In this document: piece after piece, positions 18,101 through 24,836 of the stretch
Layout: each line of letters opens with the position of its first letter
How positions within the stretch are numbered: position 1 is the stretch's first letter
Assembly: GCA_964409685.1 (NCBI GenBank)
Contig: CAYPEJ010000010.1
Coordinates: 62,001 to 126,000 of the forward strand
Direction: 5' to 3'
Length of the DNA stretch: 64,000 nt
Source of the DNA: Clostridium_AI sp964409685
GTDB lineage: Bacteria; Bacillota; Clostridia; Lachnospirales; Lachnospiraceae
Position numbers and translations under genes: made by a program
Notes under the pieces: generated by a model
What the model was told of the DNA's origin: nothing
Database searches by the model: none
What the model saw: only the letters and a program-made list of their open reading frames with translations

Positions 18101-20204
18101 TACAACCGAAACATCCTACTATACTTATGATGCATGTGAACAATTGACAAGTGTAACGGATAAAAAGGGAAAGAGAAGCTATACATATGACGCCTTCAAC
18201 AATCGTATTCAAAAGGTTGAAAGTGGACAAGAAACGGTTCAGTACCAATATAATAACTTAAATCAATTATTGCAGACAACACAAGGAACATCTATTACAA
18301 AGTACAGTTACGATAAGCGAGGCAATCTGGTAGCAGTAGAGGAAAACGGTGATATAACCCAGACGTATGCTTTTGATTCTACAAATAAGTTGACTAAGGC
18401 AGTGATACATAAAGGAAATCTAAGTGACAGTACTGCTGGAAAAAAAGTTACAACCAAGTACACCTACGATGGCTCAGGTAATCGTATCAATGGAAAGGTG
18501 AGTACCGATGGCAGGGTAACAAGTAATACAACTTACGTGATAGATCTAGAATCCCAATACAATAACATCATTATGGCAAAGGACAGTGTAAGTGGGGAAA
18601 CATCCCAATTTACCTTTGCAGATGAAGTTATTAGTGTTGAAACATCTGGAAACATAAGTTATTATAAAACAGATGAAAAGCACAGCGTAACGGATATATT
18701 AGATGCAACAGGTAGAGTACAGGCAGCTATCGAGTATGATGAATATGGTGGAATAGAAAATCCAGAAGTAGTAAGTATAGGTGGAAATGTTTTTGCATAT
18801 ACAGGACATGTATATGACGAAAATACAGGGCTATATTATGCCAAAGCAAGATACTACAATGCAGAAATTGGAAGATTTATCAGCAAAGACACCTACCTAG
18901 GAAATATAAAGGATCCGAATACATTGAATCCATATATTTATGGGAATCAAAATCCATACAAATACACGGATCCAAGTGGACATATTGCAATTAGTGTGGT
19001 AGCAAAATTAGGAACTGGTGCACTATTTGACATGGGAATGCAGTTTGTAGCAAACTACTATTTCAATAGTAAAACGGCAGGTAAATTCAAAGCATCTTTT
19101 CATAGTATTAACTGGTGGCAAGTTACATCAGCAGGTGTACAGAATTTATTCCATGTTAAGAATAAAGCACTGGAAGCGGTAATAACAGGCTTTGGGGATG
19201 TTATCGTAAACTGGATGAAACAAGGTGAAAAATATAGTTGCGAAAAAGCATTACGTGATTTTGCAATGGGATTTTTGAGTGATATTGCTGCTCGATATGT
19301 CAGTAAGTTTGGAGCAAAAGCGGTAGCCAAGGGCATGAAAAAGATGGGAGTCAATCCAGCGAAGATAAAGAGATTAACTGGAGTTGACCTATCAGACAGC
19401 AAGTCAAGCGCTAAATCTAGTAGTACATCTCAATCGAAGACGAATAACAATAGACCAAAGGTTTCTGCAGGAGCATGTTTTGTAGCTGGAACGCAGATAA
19501 AAACAAGAGAAGGCAGTAAAAACATAGAAGACATCCGATGCGGTGATTATGTGCTGGCGGAAGATCCAGAGACAGGGGAGCTTGCTTATAAGGAAGTTGT
19601 ACAGACATTTGTAAGGGATACGGATAAGACAATCCATGTAAGAGCAGATGGAATCGAAATCGAGACAACAAGTGAGCATCCATTCTGGGTAGAAGGAAAA
19701 GGATTTGTTAGTGCGGATTCCCTACACCAAGGCGATGTATTGCGTTTATCAACAGGCGAGAATGCAAGGGTAGAAAGTGTATGGGAAGAGGCACGAGAAG
19801 AAAAGGTACTGGTGTATAACTTTGAAGTGGAAGATTTTCATACATACTTTGTGTCGGAATTGGGCGTGTTGGTGCATAATTCTTGTAGCAACGGTGGTAA
19901 AACATCTGGTAAGCCTAATCAAGTACATCATTATGCTACAAATAAAAGTAAGAAATATACCAGTCAATTTGAAGTTATTGCTAAGAAATATGGATTAGAT
20001 TTAGATGATGAATGGAATAAAGAATTGATGCCACATCAAGGAAGACATCCATATGCCTATCATGATTACGTTCTTGATAATATGCAAAAATTTGATAAAA
20101 TAGCAAATGGTGATATCAATAAGTTTTTGAAACTATATGAACAAATGAAACAAAAAATTATTAGAAATCCAGAGATGTTATATAAGAATTATTGGAAAAA
20201 ATAG
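12135..20204 (+). CDS. Secreted RHS/YD-repeat polymorphic toxin with three embedded CBM3 modules, HINT domain and AHH nuclease tip
   Basis: The 2,689-residue protein starts at an ATG with AGGAGG 5 bases upstream. Visible parts: signal peptide (1-36); a FlgD-like Ig region (about 48-145); an RHS N-terminal segment (about 318-428); a first YD-repeat block (about 430-590); three CBM3-like modules (about 628-1163); a long second YD array (about 1190-2230, units like TYTYDKNGN); the RHS core (GLYYAKARYYNAEIGRFISK, then DPSGH at about 2279); a linker with hydrophobic patches; a pretoxin HINT domain (about 2446-2582); and a nuclease tip (about 2583-2689). RHS proteins build a beta-shell that encloses a C-terminal toxin for delivery to neighbouring cells. 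The signal peptide implies Sec export. The immunity gene follows 16 bases downstream. CBM3 modules inside an RHS shell are unusual. Confidence 0.93.
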   Translation: MKIVHFEKNIFRRVLCLLLCMAIIITGIPVSVYATSQTETKRKFLKVEQEVFVPSAGEKVRISFNLEGKRNVNIYVKDGLKIIAHLVKNKTYDGGYVTHQLTWDGKDDNGDYVKNGTYKVIVEPVGKYKKYKSITNVSVVGDNTQEIHIVPNTYSNVFKVYGKGGKNQGIKNVTLSVKHDGILEKTLEAEIGENLWYTEVSMSAYSLYDLSAVIQSSAGNTTSKVSAVMHTFRVTDRMEYLASVYYGDYKKDSLIRRDNGIYETYKNCGELVGRNFLVINPTKVMKQEIRSNDTQTNQHLGIIDQIQRINSSNPASLTMGNNFYQNEDLFIDGFIPLQLLRTYNSMDQSFHEFGMKWSNSYTYFLQNLGDAVAIRFEDGHIEYYLQNNDGTYEKPDGLARELVANADGSYTLIVDGITIYEFTAIGRLKEIKDLNGNAITFTYQNGLLAKIENDSGFFEFVHNTDGTIKAINDSGNREIKYGYTNGLLTSFTDAEGNTTTYSYDSKNRLNKVISPEKVVLYDITYDKSDRVISKSIQGSTYTYSYDDKNRIITCTEPNGNKIKFHYSEEYRIESEEYSDGTIKYYYDDDDDTEKNSDGDSENTDTKENELVTAQVSSMEEASKDTKENVVELKTLNRNMCIGEEENNTIYPHFHITNTSYETIQLKDLTIRYYFTIDGERKLNFFTDFAAICDTNVIDFNGIKAKFLKLNTPVQGADCLMEVSFDDTSGSLSPNEYVDIHTRIGKDDWSVFKPGDDYSQNTESSLSVFDYVDVFYKGNLVWGKGEISGEGTELQNQSSPEHTNPNNPVNNNQNDHSNNGNTQSQNDYSGNYDEEIIPKGTNHLELKMYNTGNSGFCSNTIHPMMKLVNAGENIVKLENVKIRYYYTADGKEQQKFWCDWFTQGQNNVTGTFHKLEQPFNGADHYLEIGFKETAGYIDIGASLDLHIRFAKENWSDYDLTNDYSLNPGYEYIDWEKVDVFVDDVKVWGKDIEFSEEDIELDWMDYADSTYTPISIQMFNRNIQNRSNEVSPKFRIYNISEDVIQLSSLRLNYFYTTDGPENQIFEVDWAGIGNLFQSTIDKNDVTCHFTEVDEDNLETRCIADIGFSREDLYIHPGEFLELHIRIHRENWTKYVQLNDFSFNADSKNYEEWRKVAAYIGDRWVYGSIPLFHAEHIDPDPNEDKETTYSVSSKESYLTTTDKNGNSIGYTYDANGNITSIVDALGNKTTNTYNKNGQITSVVDPLGNTTKYAYDKNGNLTSVTDALGNVTKYTYNEKGYLLKETKADGTVETRTYDAKGNMKTITDANGNTVSYQYDNLNRVKSYTDANGGVTCYKYSLNGNITEVKDSLGYTSKTAYNKDGQVTKETDKNGYVTSYVYDKITGYQKQTINPLLGKESYSYDVMGNLSTVTAPDGGVTTYTYDLFGRIESETDPNGGKKTYTYDKNGNTLEETDELGNVTTYSYDKLGRLISQTGEQENEITYTYDALGRTIEEVDANKGVTKYVYDRLGNVIQTIDANGSTTKDSYNKVGLLASTTDASGNKITYNYDATGRKISESDTLGNKTQWAYDKNGNITKTTDANGHCISYLYDKENQITKIKDDDGNTISYVYDGNGNTISETDALGNKTTYTYDACGNQTSITNALGKVSKFQYNANHLLTKEIDAKGNATTYTYDKNGNVTKKINALGAITSYTYDKANQLIQEVDPQGGKISYRYDKRGNVIQKTDAEGNKTYYAYNQVGNLTKVTDALGNVTTYQYDAVGNLVLQTRLGKTSEENQTTTYQYDKNGNLIKQTDPTGESISYSYDAAGKLIKEVQKDGTSTNYIYDKAGNQTKVIYHDNRSISYTYTEMDQIKTMTDWNGTTTYEYDANGQVTKVTDANQQEIKYTWTKLGQKKTITYPTGNTVKYTYDDNGNLTNVIDTNNGVTTYTYDALNQVTTKKLPNGAQTAYEYSKNGWLIKREEVDGAGYKESYTYEYDKSGNRTKETKCCGNTTETSYYTYDACEQLTSVTDKKGKRSYTYDAFNNRIQKVESGQETVQYQYNNLNQLLQTTQGTSITKYSYDKRGNLVAVEENGDITQTYAFDSTNKLTKAVIHKGNLSDSTAGKKVTTKYTYDGSGNRINGKVSTDGRVTSNTTYVIDLESQYNNIIMAKDSVSGETSQFTFADEVISVETSGNISYYKTDEKHSVTDILDATGRVQAAIEYDEYGGIENPEVVSIGGNVFAYTGHVYDENTGLYYAKARYYNAEIGRFISKDTYLGNIKDPNTLNPYIYGNQNPYKYTDPSGHIAISVVAKLGTGALFDMGMQFVANYYFNSKTAGKFKASFHSINWWQVTSAGVQNLFHVKNKALEAVITGFGDVIVNWMKQGEKYSCEKALRDFAMGFLSDIAARYVSKFGAKAVAKGMKKMGVNPAKIKRLTGVDLSDSKSSAKSSSTSQSKTNNNRPKVSAGACFVAGTQIKTREGSKNIEDIRCGDYVLAEDPETGELAYKEVVQTFVRDTDKTIHVRADGIEIETTSEHPFWVEGKGFVSADSLHQGDVLRLSTGENARVESVWEEAREEKVLVYNFEVEDFHTYFVSELGVLVHNSCSNGGKTSGKPNQVHHYATNKSKKYTSQFEVIAKKYGLDLDDEWNKELMPHQGRHPYAYHDYVLDNMQKFDKIANGDINKFLKLYEQMKQKIIRNPEMLYKNYWKK
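14020..15625 (+). other. Three consecutive CBM3-like modules inside the RHS protein
   Basis: Three ~150-residue segments (about 628-783, 841-987, 1010-1163) each show the CBM3 outline: LxNxS/G-E..I.L..L(T/K)IRYY(F/Y)T.DG near the start, a middle (F/D)W or FTDFA strand, GxxLD(L/I)HxR(I/F)xK(E/D)(N/D)W(S/T) near the end, and (Y/E)xxVDV(F/Y)xxxxxVWGK. The same outline ends the GH10 xylanase. Polar linkers rich in Asn/Ser/Gln separate the first two. Binding to cellulose or other polysaccharide is inferred from the family. Confidence 0.85.
18689..19732 (+). repeat. 1.04-kb direct repeat, copy 1 (inside the main RHS gene)
   Basis: By eye this stretch appears identical, base for base, to 21391-22434 (offset 2,702). 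It covers the end of the YD array, the RHS core, the linker and most of HINT. Upstream and downstream of it the copies diverge. Confidence 0.88.
19470..20201 (+). other. HINT pretoxin domain plus AHH-type nuclease tip
   Basis: The HINT part begins GACFVAGTQIKTREG, includes TTSEHPFWV and ends FHTYFVSELGVLVHNSCS; this is the autoproteolytic intein-like fold that releases polymorphic toxins. The remaining ~107 residues carry NQVHHYATNKS, LDDEWNKELMPHQGRHPYAY and HDYVLDNM. The His-His pair and GRHPxxYH match the AHH branch of HNH/Endo VII nucleases, so a DNase is the likely activity. Confidence 0.8.
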
Positions 20205-20220
20205 TTAGGAGTTGTTAGAT

Positions 20221-20787
20221 ATGAAATATTATAAATTGATTTATGATTATGATAATGATGATAATTTTATTAATTGCAGTATCGGATGTATTGGAGATAT
20301 GAATGAATATGTAACGTCAAACGGAAAAATAATTAAGGATTGGAAAGATGTTGTATTCAAATATCATTCTAATGAAGGTAATGTTATGTCAGATTATGTT
20401 GCAAATGTATACAGGTGGTTAATTGTGTCGAGTAATTTTTGTTTTTGGATTAATAAAATAGTATCAAGTACAAACATTCAGTATCTTCCAATTAAGTTAG
20501 TAGAAACTAATAGTGGCATCGAAGATGAAACATATAAAGTTGCAAATATATTAGATGTAGTTGATGCCCTAGATTTAGAACATTCTCAATATGATATTTT
20601 TGAATTGAATGATGAGAAGATTATTTCAGTAAAAAAGTATGCATTAAAAGCTTCAGAAATTAAAGGACATGATATTTTTAGAATAAAAAATGATACAATA
20701 CCCATTTTTATATCTGAGAGAATTAAAAAAAATATAGAAGAAAATGAATTATCGGGTTTTGCTTTTTTAGAAGTTTCAGTATATTAG
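20221..20787 (+). CDS. Immunity protein, Imm11/DUF1629-like
   Basis: The 188-residue acidic cytoplasmic protein ends with KGHDIFRIKNDTIPIFISER and LSGFAFLEV, the signature region of the Imm11 (DUF1629) family. Members of that family are often encoded beside AHH-type nuclease toxins, as here. It should bind and neutralise the tip of the upstream RHS protein. ATG 20221 is preferred because TTAGGAG lies 9 bases upstream; an in-frame TTG at 20212 abuts that site. The gene is more AT-rich than the RHS gene, which is usual for toxin/immunity modules. Confidence 0.75.
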   Translation: MKYYKLIYDYDNDDNFINCSIGCIGDMNEYVTSNGKIIKDWKDVVFKYHSNEGNVMSDYVANVYRWLIVSSNFCFWINKIVSSTNIQYLPIKLVETNSGIEDETYKVANILDVVDALDLEHSQYDIFELNDEKIISVKKYALKASEIKGHDIFRIKNDTIPIFISERIKKNIEENELSGFAFLEVSVY

Positions 20788-20872
20788 TTATAGTAATTAT
20801 GATTATGCATTAAGACTTTGAACTACCTAAATTCTTTTTAAAGAATACAGTTTTTATTTTGAGTATGCAAGA

Positions 20873-22891
20873 ATGAGAACCTATACGTTTGACGAATTCA
20901 ACAACCGTACGCAAAAGCAGGAAACTGAGAAGGAAACGATTCAGTACACATATAGTAACCTAAATCAACTGGTAGAGACGACACAGGGAAATGCCATAAC
21001 AACGTATCATTGTGATAAACGTGGAAATCTGACAGAAGTAAAGGTGAATGGTAATATAACCCAGACGTATGCTTTTGATTCTGCTAATAAGATGTCTAAG
21101 GCAGTAATTCGCAAAGGAAACCTAAGTGACAGTACTGCTGGAAAAACAGTTACAACCAAGTACACCTACGATGGCTCAGGTAATCGTATCAATGGAGTAG
21201 TGTATTCTGATGGTAAAATGACAAGTAATACAACGTATCTTGTGGATTTGGAAACATCTAACAATAACATAATTCTGGCAAAGGACAGCGTAAGTGGGGA
21301 AGTATCCCAATTTACCTTTGCAGATGAAGTTATTAGTGTTGAATCATTTGGAAACATAAGTTATTATAAAACGGATGAAAAATATAGCGTAACGGATATA
21401 TTAGATGCAACAGGTAGAGTACAGGCAGCTATCGAGTATGATGAATATGGTGGAATAGAAAATCCAGAAGTAGTAAGTATAGGTGGAAATGTTTTTGCAT
21501 ATACAGGACATGTATATGACGAAAATACAGGGCTATATTATGCCAAAGCAAGATACTACAATGCAGAAATTGGAAGATTTATCAGCAAAGACACCTACCT
21601 AGGAAATATAAAGGATCCGAATACATTGAATCCATATATTTATGGGAATCAAAATCCATACAAATACACGGATCCAAGTGGACATATTGCAATTAGTGTG
21701 GTAGCAAAATTAGGAACTGGTGCACTATTTGACATGGGAATGCAGTTTGTAGCAAACTACTATTTCAATAGTAAAACGGCAGGTAAATTCAAAGCATCTT
21801 TTCATAGTATTAACTGGTGGCAAGTTACATCAGCAGGTGTACAGAATTTATTCCATGTTAAGAATAAAGCACTGGAAGCGGTAATAACAGGCTTTGGGGA
21901 TGTTATCGTAAACTGGATGAAACAAGGTGAAAAATATAGTTGCGAAAAAGCATTACGTGATTTTGCAATGGGATTTTTGAGTGATATTGCTGCTCGATAT
22001 GTCAGTAAGTTTGGAGCAAAAGCGGTAGCCAAGGGCATGAAAAAGATGGGAGTCAATCCAGCGAAGATAAAGAGATTAACTGGAGTTGACCTATCAGACA
22101 GCAAGTCAAGCGCTAAATCTAGTAGTACATCTCAATCGAAGACGAATAACAATAGACCAAAGGTTTCTGCAGGAGCATGTTTTGTAGCTGGAACGCAGAT
22201 AAAAACAAGAGAAGGCAGTAAAAACATAGAAGACATCCGATGCGGTGATTATGTGCTGGCGGAAGATCCAGAGACAGGGGAGCTTGCTTATAAGGAAGTT
22301 GTACAGACATTTGTAAGGGATACGGATAAGACAATCCATGTAAGAGCAGATGGAATCGAAATCGAGACAACAAGTGAGCATCCATTCTGGGTAGAAGGAA
22401 AAGGATTTGTTAGTGCGGATTCCCTACACCAAGGAGATGTGTTACGTTTATCAACAGGCGAGAATGCAAAGGTAGAACATGTATGGGAAGATGTACTGGA
22501 AGAAAAGGTACTGGTGTATAACTTTGAAGTGGAGGATTTTCATACATACTTTGTGTCGGAATTGGGCGTGTTGGTGCATAATACGTGTAGTTGGGGTGGA
22601 AGTGTATCTAAGTATTTAGAACAATTAGACAATTTGCCAGAAAATAAAGTAAATCATATTATCAATAGAAGTCAAAGGTTAGGGCATGACCATAAATGGG
22701 ATTGTTTAGTTGAAGGAAAAGATTGGAGTAAGATTAAGAAAATTATTTGTAATGTTATGGAAAATGGAACCGAATATCCATCTGGTAGTGCAAGTTGTAA
22801 AGTAATGAAGATAAAAGGGTATGAAGTAGAAGTTCGCTTTAAAAGATTGTCAGATGGGACGGTTAGAATATCAGATGCTTTTGTAAGATAG
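20873..22891 (+). CDS. Orphan RHS tip cassette: RHS core, HINT and a second toxin (polymorphic toxin type 35-like)
   Basis: This 672-residue frame begins inside a YD repeat (RTYTFDEFNNR, equivalent to about residue 2014 of the main protein) and lacks signal peptide, shell and CBM modules. No ribosome site precedes its ATG, so it is probably silent. Its RHS core, linker and HINT match the main protein almost exactly, while the tip differs: TCSWGGSVSKYLEQLDNL, then NHIINRSQRLGHDHKW and VRISDAFV. That tip resembles the toxin-35 group of polymorphic toxins (His-rich, probably an RNase), a tentative call. Homologous exchange with the main gene would place this toxin on the secreted shell. Confidence 0.82.
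   Translation: MRTYTFDEFNNRTQKQETEKETIQYTYSNLNQLVETTQGNAITTYHCDKRGNLTEVKVNGNITQTYAFDSANKMSKAVIRKGNLSDSTAGKTVTTKYTYDGSGNRINGVVYSDGKMTSNTTYLVDLETSNNNIILAKDSVSGEVSQFTFADEVISVESFGNISYYKTDEKYSVTDILDATGRVQAAIEYDEYGGIENPEVVSIGGNVFAYTGHVYDENTGLYYAKARYYNAEIGRFISKDTYLGNIKDPNTLNPYIYGNQNPYKYTDPSGHIAISVVAKLGTGALFDMGMQFVANYYFNSKTAGKFKASFHSINWWQVTSAGVQNLFHVKNKALEAVITGFGDVIVNWMKQGEKYSCEKALRDFAMGFLSDIAARYVSKFGAKAVAKGMKKMGVNPAKIKRLTGVDLSDSKSSAKSSSTSQSKTNNNRPKVSAGACFVAGTQIKTREGSKNIEDIRCGDYVLAEDPETGELAYKEVVQTFVRDTDKTIHVRADGIEIETTSEHPFWVEGKGFVSADSLHQGDVLRLSTGENAKVEHVWEDVLEEKVLVYNFEVEDFHTYFVSELGVLVHNTCSWGGSVSKYLEQLDNLPENKVNHIINRSQRLGHDHKWDCLVEGKDWSKIKKIICNVMENGTEYPSGSASCKVMKIKGYEVEVRFKRLSDGTVRISDAFVR
21391..22434 (+). 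repeat. 1.04-kb direct repeat, copy 2 (orphan cassette)
   Basis: Partner of 18689-19732. Recombination between the copies would delete 2,702 bases, removing the AHH tip and its immunity gene and fusing the new tip in frame to the full-length shell. Confidence 0.88.
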
Positions 22892-22903
22892 GAGGATAAT
22901 GAT

Positions 22904-23335
22904 ATGTATAATAAATTATACGATTTAATTATGAAAGTTGATTTTAAACAAGCGGAAAGAATTTTTATAAAAATGTCAGGTGAAGAACAAAGAGAGATAA
23001 TTGAGCAATTGGTATATAATACAGAAAGCATGATTATTTATGCATTTGTTCAATATGTAAATGAAAAAAATGAAAATGTTGTGTTTCATGAAATACAATT
23101 TGATATATTAACGAATGCATTGTGCCATATTGAAGGGGCATATCAAATGGCACTATTTCATAATCAAAGATTAATAGAGATAGTGCCTGATTCTGTTAAA
23201 TATTTGCAATGGATGCTATCGTTTTATGATGTCAAAGTTATTGATAAAGAAAAAGCATTAAGTATAACAAAGAAAATATTAAAAATTGATAGCGATAACA
23301 TGATGGGGAAAAGTATGTTAGAAAGATTAGTTTAA
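22904..23335 (+). CDS. Putative immunity protein for the second toxin
   Basis: The 143-residue protein has GGAGG overlapping the stop codon of the orphan toxin frame, so the pair is translationally linked. It is mostly helical, with QREIIEQLVYN, HIEGAYQMALFHNQRLIEI and DKEKALSITKKIL segments that read like TPR/HEAT-type helical hairpins. I cannot name its family. The immunity role is inferred from its position directly behind a toxin tip. Confidence 0.65.
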   Translation: MYNKLYDLIMKVDFKQAERIFIKMSGEEQREIIEQLVYNTESMIIYAFVQYVNEKNENVVFHEIQFDILTNALCHIEGAYQMALFHNQRLIEIVPDSVKYLQWMLSFYDVKVIDKEKALSITKKILKIDSDNMMGKSMLERLV

Positions 23336-23348
23336 TTATGGTTATACT

Positions 23349-23513
23349 TTAGGACTCCAAACAAAAAATAATTAAATCTATGTACTAATGATTACAGAAA
23401 GTATTAATATTAATGCGAATCAAGTATGACACAAGTTCCATTTTGGGCATGAATAAATCTATCTCCTATTCGTTCAAAAAGTGAATGATATGTAGGGGAT
23501 AGATTTATTTCGT
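23349..23513 (+). repeat. 165-bp structured intergenic repeat, copy 1
   Basis: Closely similar to 24259-24423. It contains ATTAATTRAATCT-like AT-rich sequence, a near-palindrome (23401-23416) and a hairpin (23455-23506) whose outer arms AAATCTATCTCC and GGGGATAGATTT pair over 12 bases with one G-U. It lies directly between an immunity gene and the next partial HINT cassette. Confidence 0.85.
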
Positions 23514-23924
23514 TTATCAACAGGCGAAAATGCAAGGGTAGAACATGTATGGGAAGAGAAAGTGCCTGTGTACAATTTTGAAGTGGAGGATTTTCATACA
23601 TACTTTGTGTCGTAATTGGGCGTGTTGGTGCATAATACGTGTAGTAGTACAACAAAGAAAGTAAATATACCTAAGAACGTAGGGAGAAAGGCAAAGAAAC
23701 TTAGTCCAGAAGCCAAAAAAGGGTATGAAAAAGCAATTAAAGCATTAGAAAGAGGAGATACCCGTGGGTTGAATGACCATTCATTAAGTGGTAATAGAAG
23801 TGGTCAGCGAGCTGTTGATATAAAAGGAACTGGTAAAGGACGTGGTGCAGGAAGAATTATATATGAATTTGGGGAAGATGGAGAGATTAATATTATTGAA
23901 ATATTAACAGATCATAATTATTAA
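23513..23924 (+). pseudogene. Silent RHS tip cassette 3: HINT end plus RelE-like toxin
   Basis: The cassette starts inside HINT (CGTTTATCAACAGGCGAAAA, matching 22445 onward) and continues through the HINT end into a new tip. The GAA of the VSELG motif is TAA here (around 23611), so the frame is broken before LGVLVHN. The tip (about 90 residues: KKLSPEAKKGYEKAIKALER, GLNDHSLSGNRSGQRAVDI, IIEILTDHNY) resembles RelE/ParE-fold RNase tips of polymorphic toxins. Only recombination upstream of, or a repair of, the stop would make it usable. The open tail begins at a TTG at 23616 without a ribosome site. Confidence 0.68.
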
Positions 23925-23940
23925 AGAGAGGTGTATGGAG

Positions 23941-24255
23941 ATGAAAATGAAACATTTAATAATTGAAGGATTTTGTGATGAAGATAGGAATTTAAATATA
24001 TATCCATGTAATGGAACATTTAAATTGGGAGTTCATTGTTTTGAATGTTCAAAGTTTAGTTACACATTTTGTCCAAATGAAGTTGCAGTATCAGATGAAG
24101 AAGGAACAGTTGAAGATTGCATAGGTTTTGGAGGTGATATGGAACCAATTGAAACAGAAAAAAGGGAAAAATATATGGAAATGTGGAAAAGAATATGTAA
24201 AAAAAAGATAAATGAGGCATATGATGAATTTATGGACAAAATTAAGTATATTTAA
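23941..24255 (+). CDS. Putative immunity protein for cassette 3
   Basis: The 104-residue acidic protein starts at ATG 23941, 9 bases after GAGAGG; an in-frame ATG at 23935 is too close to that site. It has four cysteines in the first half (GFCDED, PCNG, HCFECSKF, FCPNE), a feature of small beta proteins or metal sites, and a charged C-terminal helix (EMWKRICKKKINEAY). No family is recognised. The role is inferred from its position 16 bases behind the toxin. Confidence 0.55.
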   Translation: MKMKHLIIEGFCDEDRNLNIYPCNGTFKLGVHCFECSKFSYTFCPNEVAVSDEEGTVEDCIGFGGDMEPIETEKREKYMEMWKRICKKKINEAYDEFMDKIKYI

Positions 24256-24258
24256 TTT

Positions 24259-24423
24259 TTAGGCTCTAGACTAAAAAAATAATTAAATCTACTGTACTAA
24301 CGATTGCTGAAAGCATTAATATTAATGCGAATCAAGTATGACACAAGTTCAATTTTTGGTCTGAATGAATCTATCTCCTATTCGTTCAAAAAGTGAATGA
24401 CATGTAGGGGATAGATTTATTTA
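24259..24423 (+). repeat. 165-bp structured intergenic repeat, copy 2
   Basis: Partner of 23349-23513. It has a perfect 16-base palindrome GCATTAATATTAATGC (24313-24328) and the same long hairpin ending GGGGATAGATTTATTT. Again it sits between an immunity gene and a partial HINT cassette. Confidence 0.85.
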
Positions 24424-24830
24424 GTTCAATATCAAATCGAAAAACACCAAAGGTTTCTGATGGAGCATGTTTTGTAGCTGGAACGCAGATAAAAACAAGA
24501 GAAGGTAGTAAAAACATAGAAGACATCCGATGCGGTGATTATGTGCTGGCGGAAAATCCAGAGACAGGGAAGCTTGCTTATAAGGAAGTGGTGCAGACAT
24601 TTGTAAGGGATACGGATAAGACAGTCCATGTAAGAGCAGATGGAATTGAAATCGAGACAACAAGTGTTGAACAATACTTGAGAAAGGCAGAAGGTTTTAT
24701 GAAAAATTTAAGAGGTGCAAAAAAATATTTTGTTGATGGAGCAGTTAAGGGGGTTGTTAGATATGTGAAAAATGGAAAATATATTGACTTGGCACCTGAT
24801 GGAACTATTGTGTCATTTGGAAGGAGGTAA
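24424..24830 (+). pseudogene. Silent RHS tip cassette 4: truncated HINT fused to a toxin tail
   Basis: The frame is open from the repeat into GACFVAGTQ and the first half of HINT, with a few substitutions (LAENPETGKLAY). After IEIETTS it jumps directly to VEQYLRKAEGFMKNL, skipping the HPFW half of HINT and the VHN cleavage point. The last ~55 residues (FVDGAVKGVVRYVKNGKY, APDGTIVSFGRR) look like the end of a toxin domain I cannot name. An internal deletion is the simplest reading. An ATG at 24543 exists but has no ribosome site. Confidence 0.62.
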
Positions 24831-24836
24831 CATATA

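Noticed and set aside
16725..18248. Several hydrophobic minus-strand frames opposite the YD array
   Set aside because: The YD-coding sequence (TATGAT-type codons) gives Ile/Tyr/Cys-rich antisense frames by chance; no start signals are present.
23349..24423. 165-bp repeats as integron attC sites
   Set aside because: They have the hairpin look, but no integrase is present, the core sites are not of attC type, and cassettes stay in one orientation with RHS homology, which fits RHS tip arrays better.
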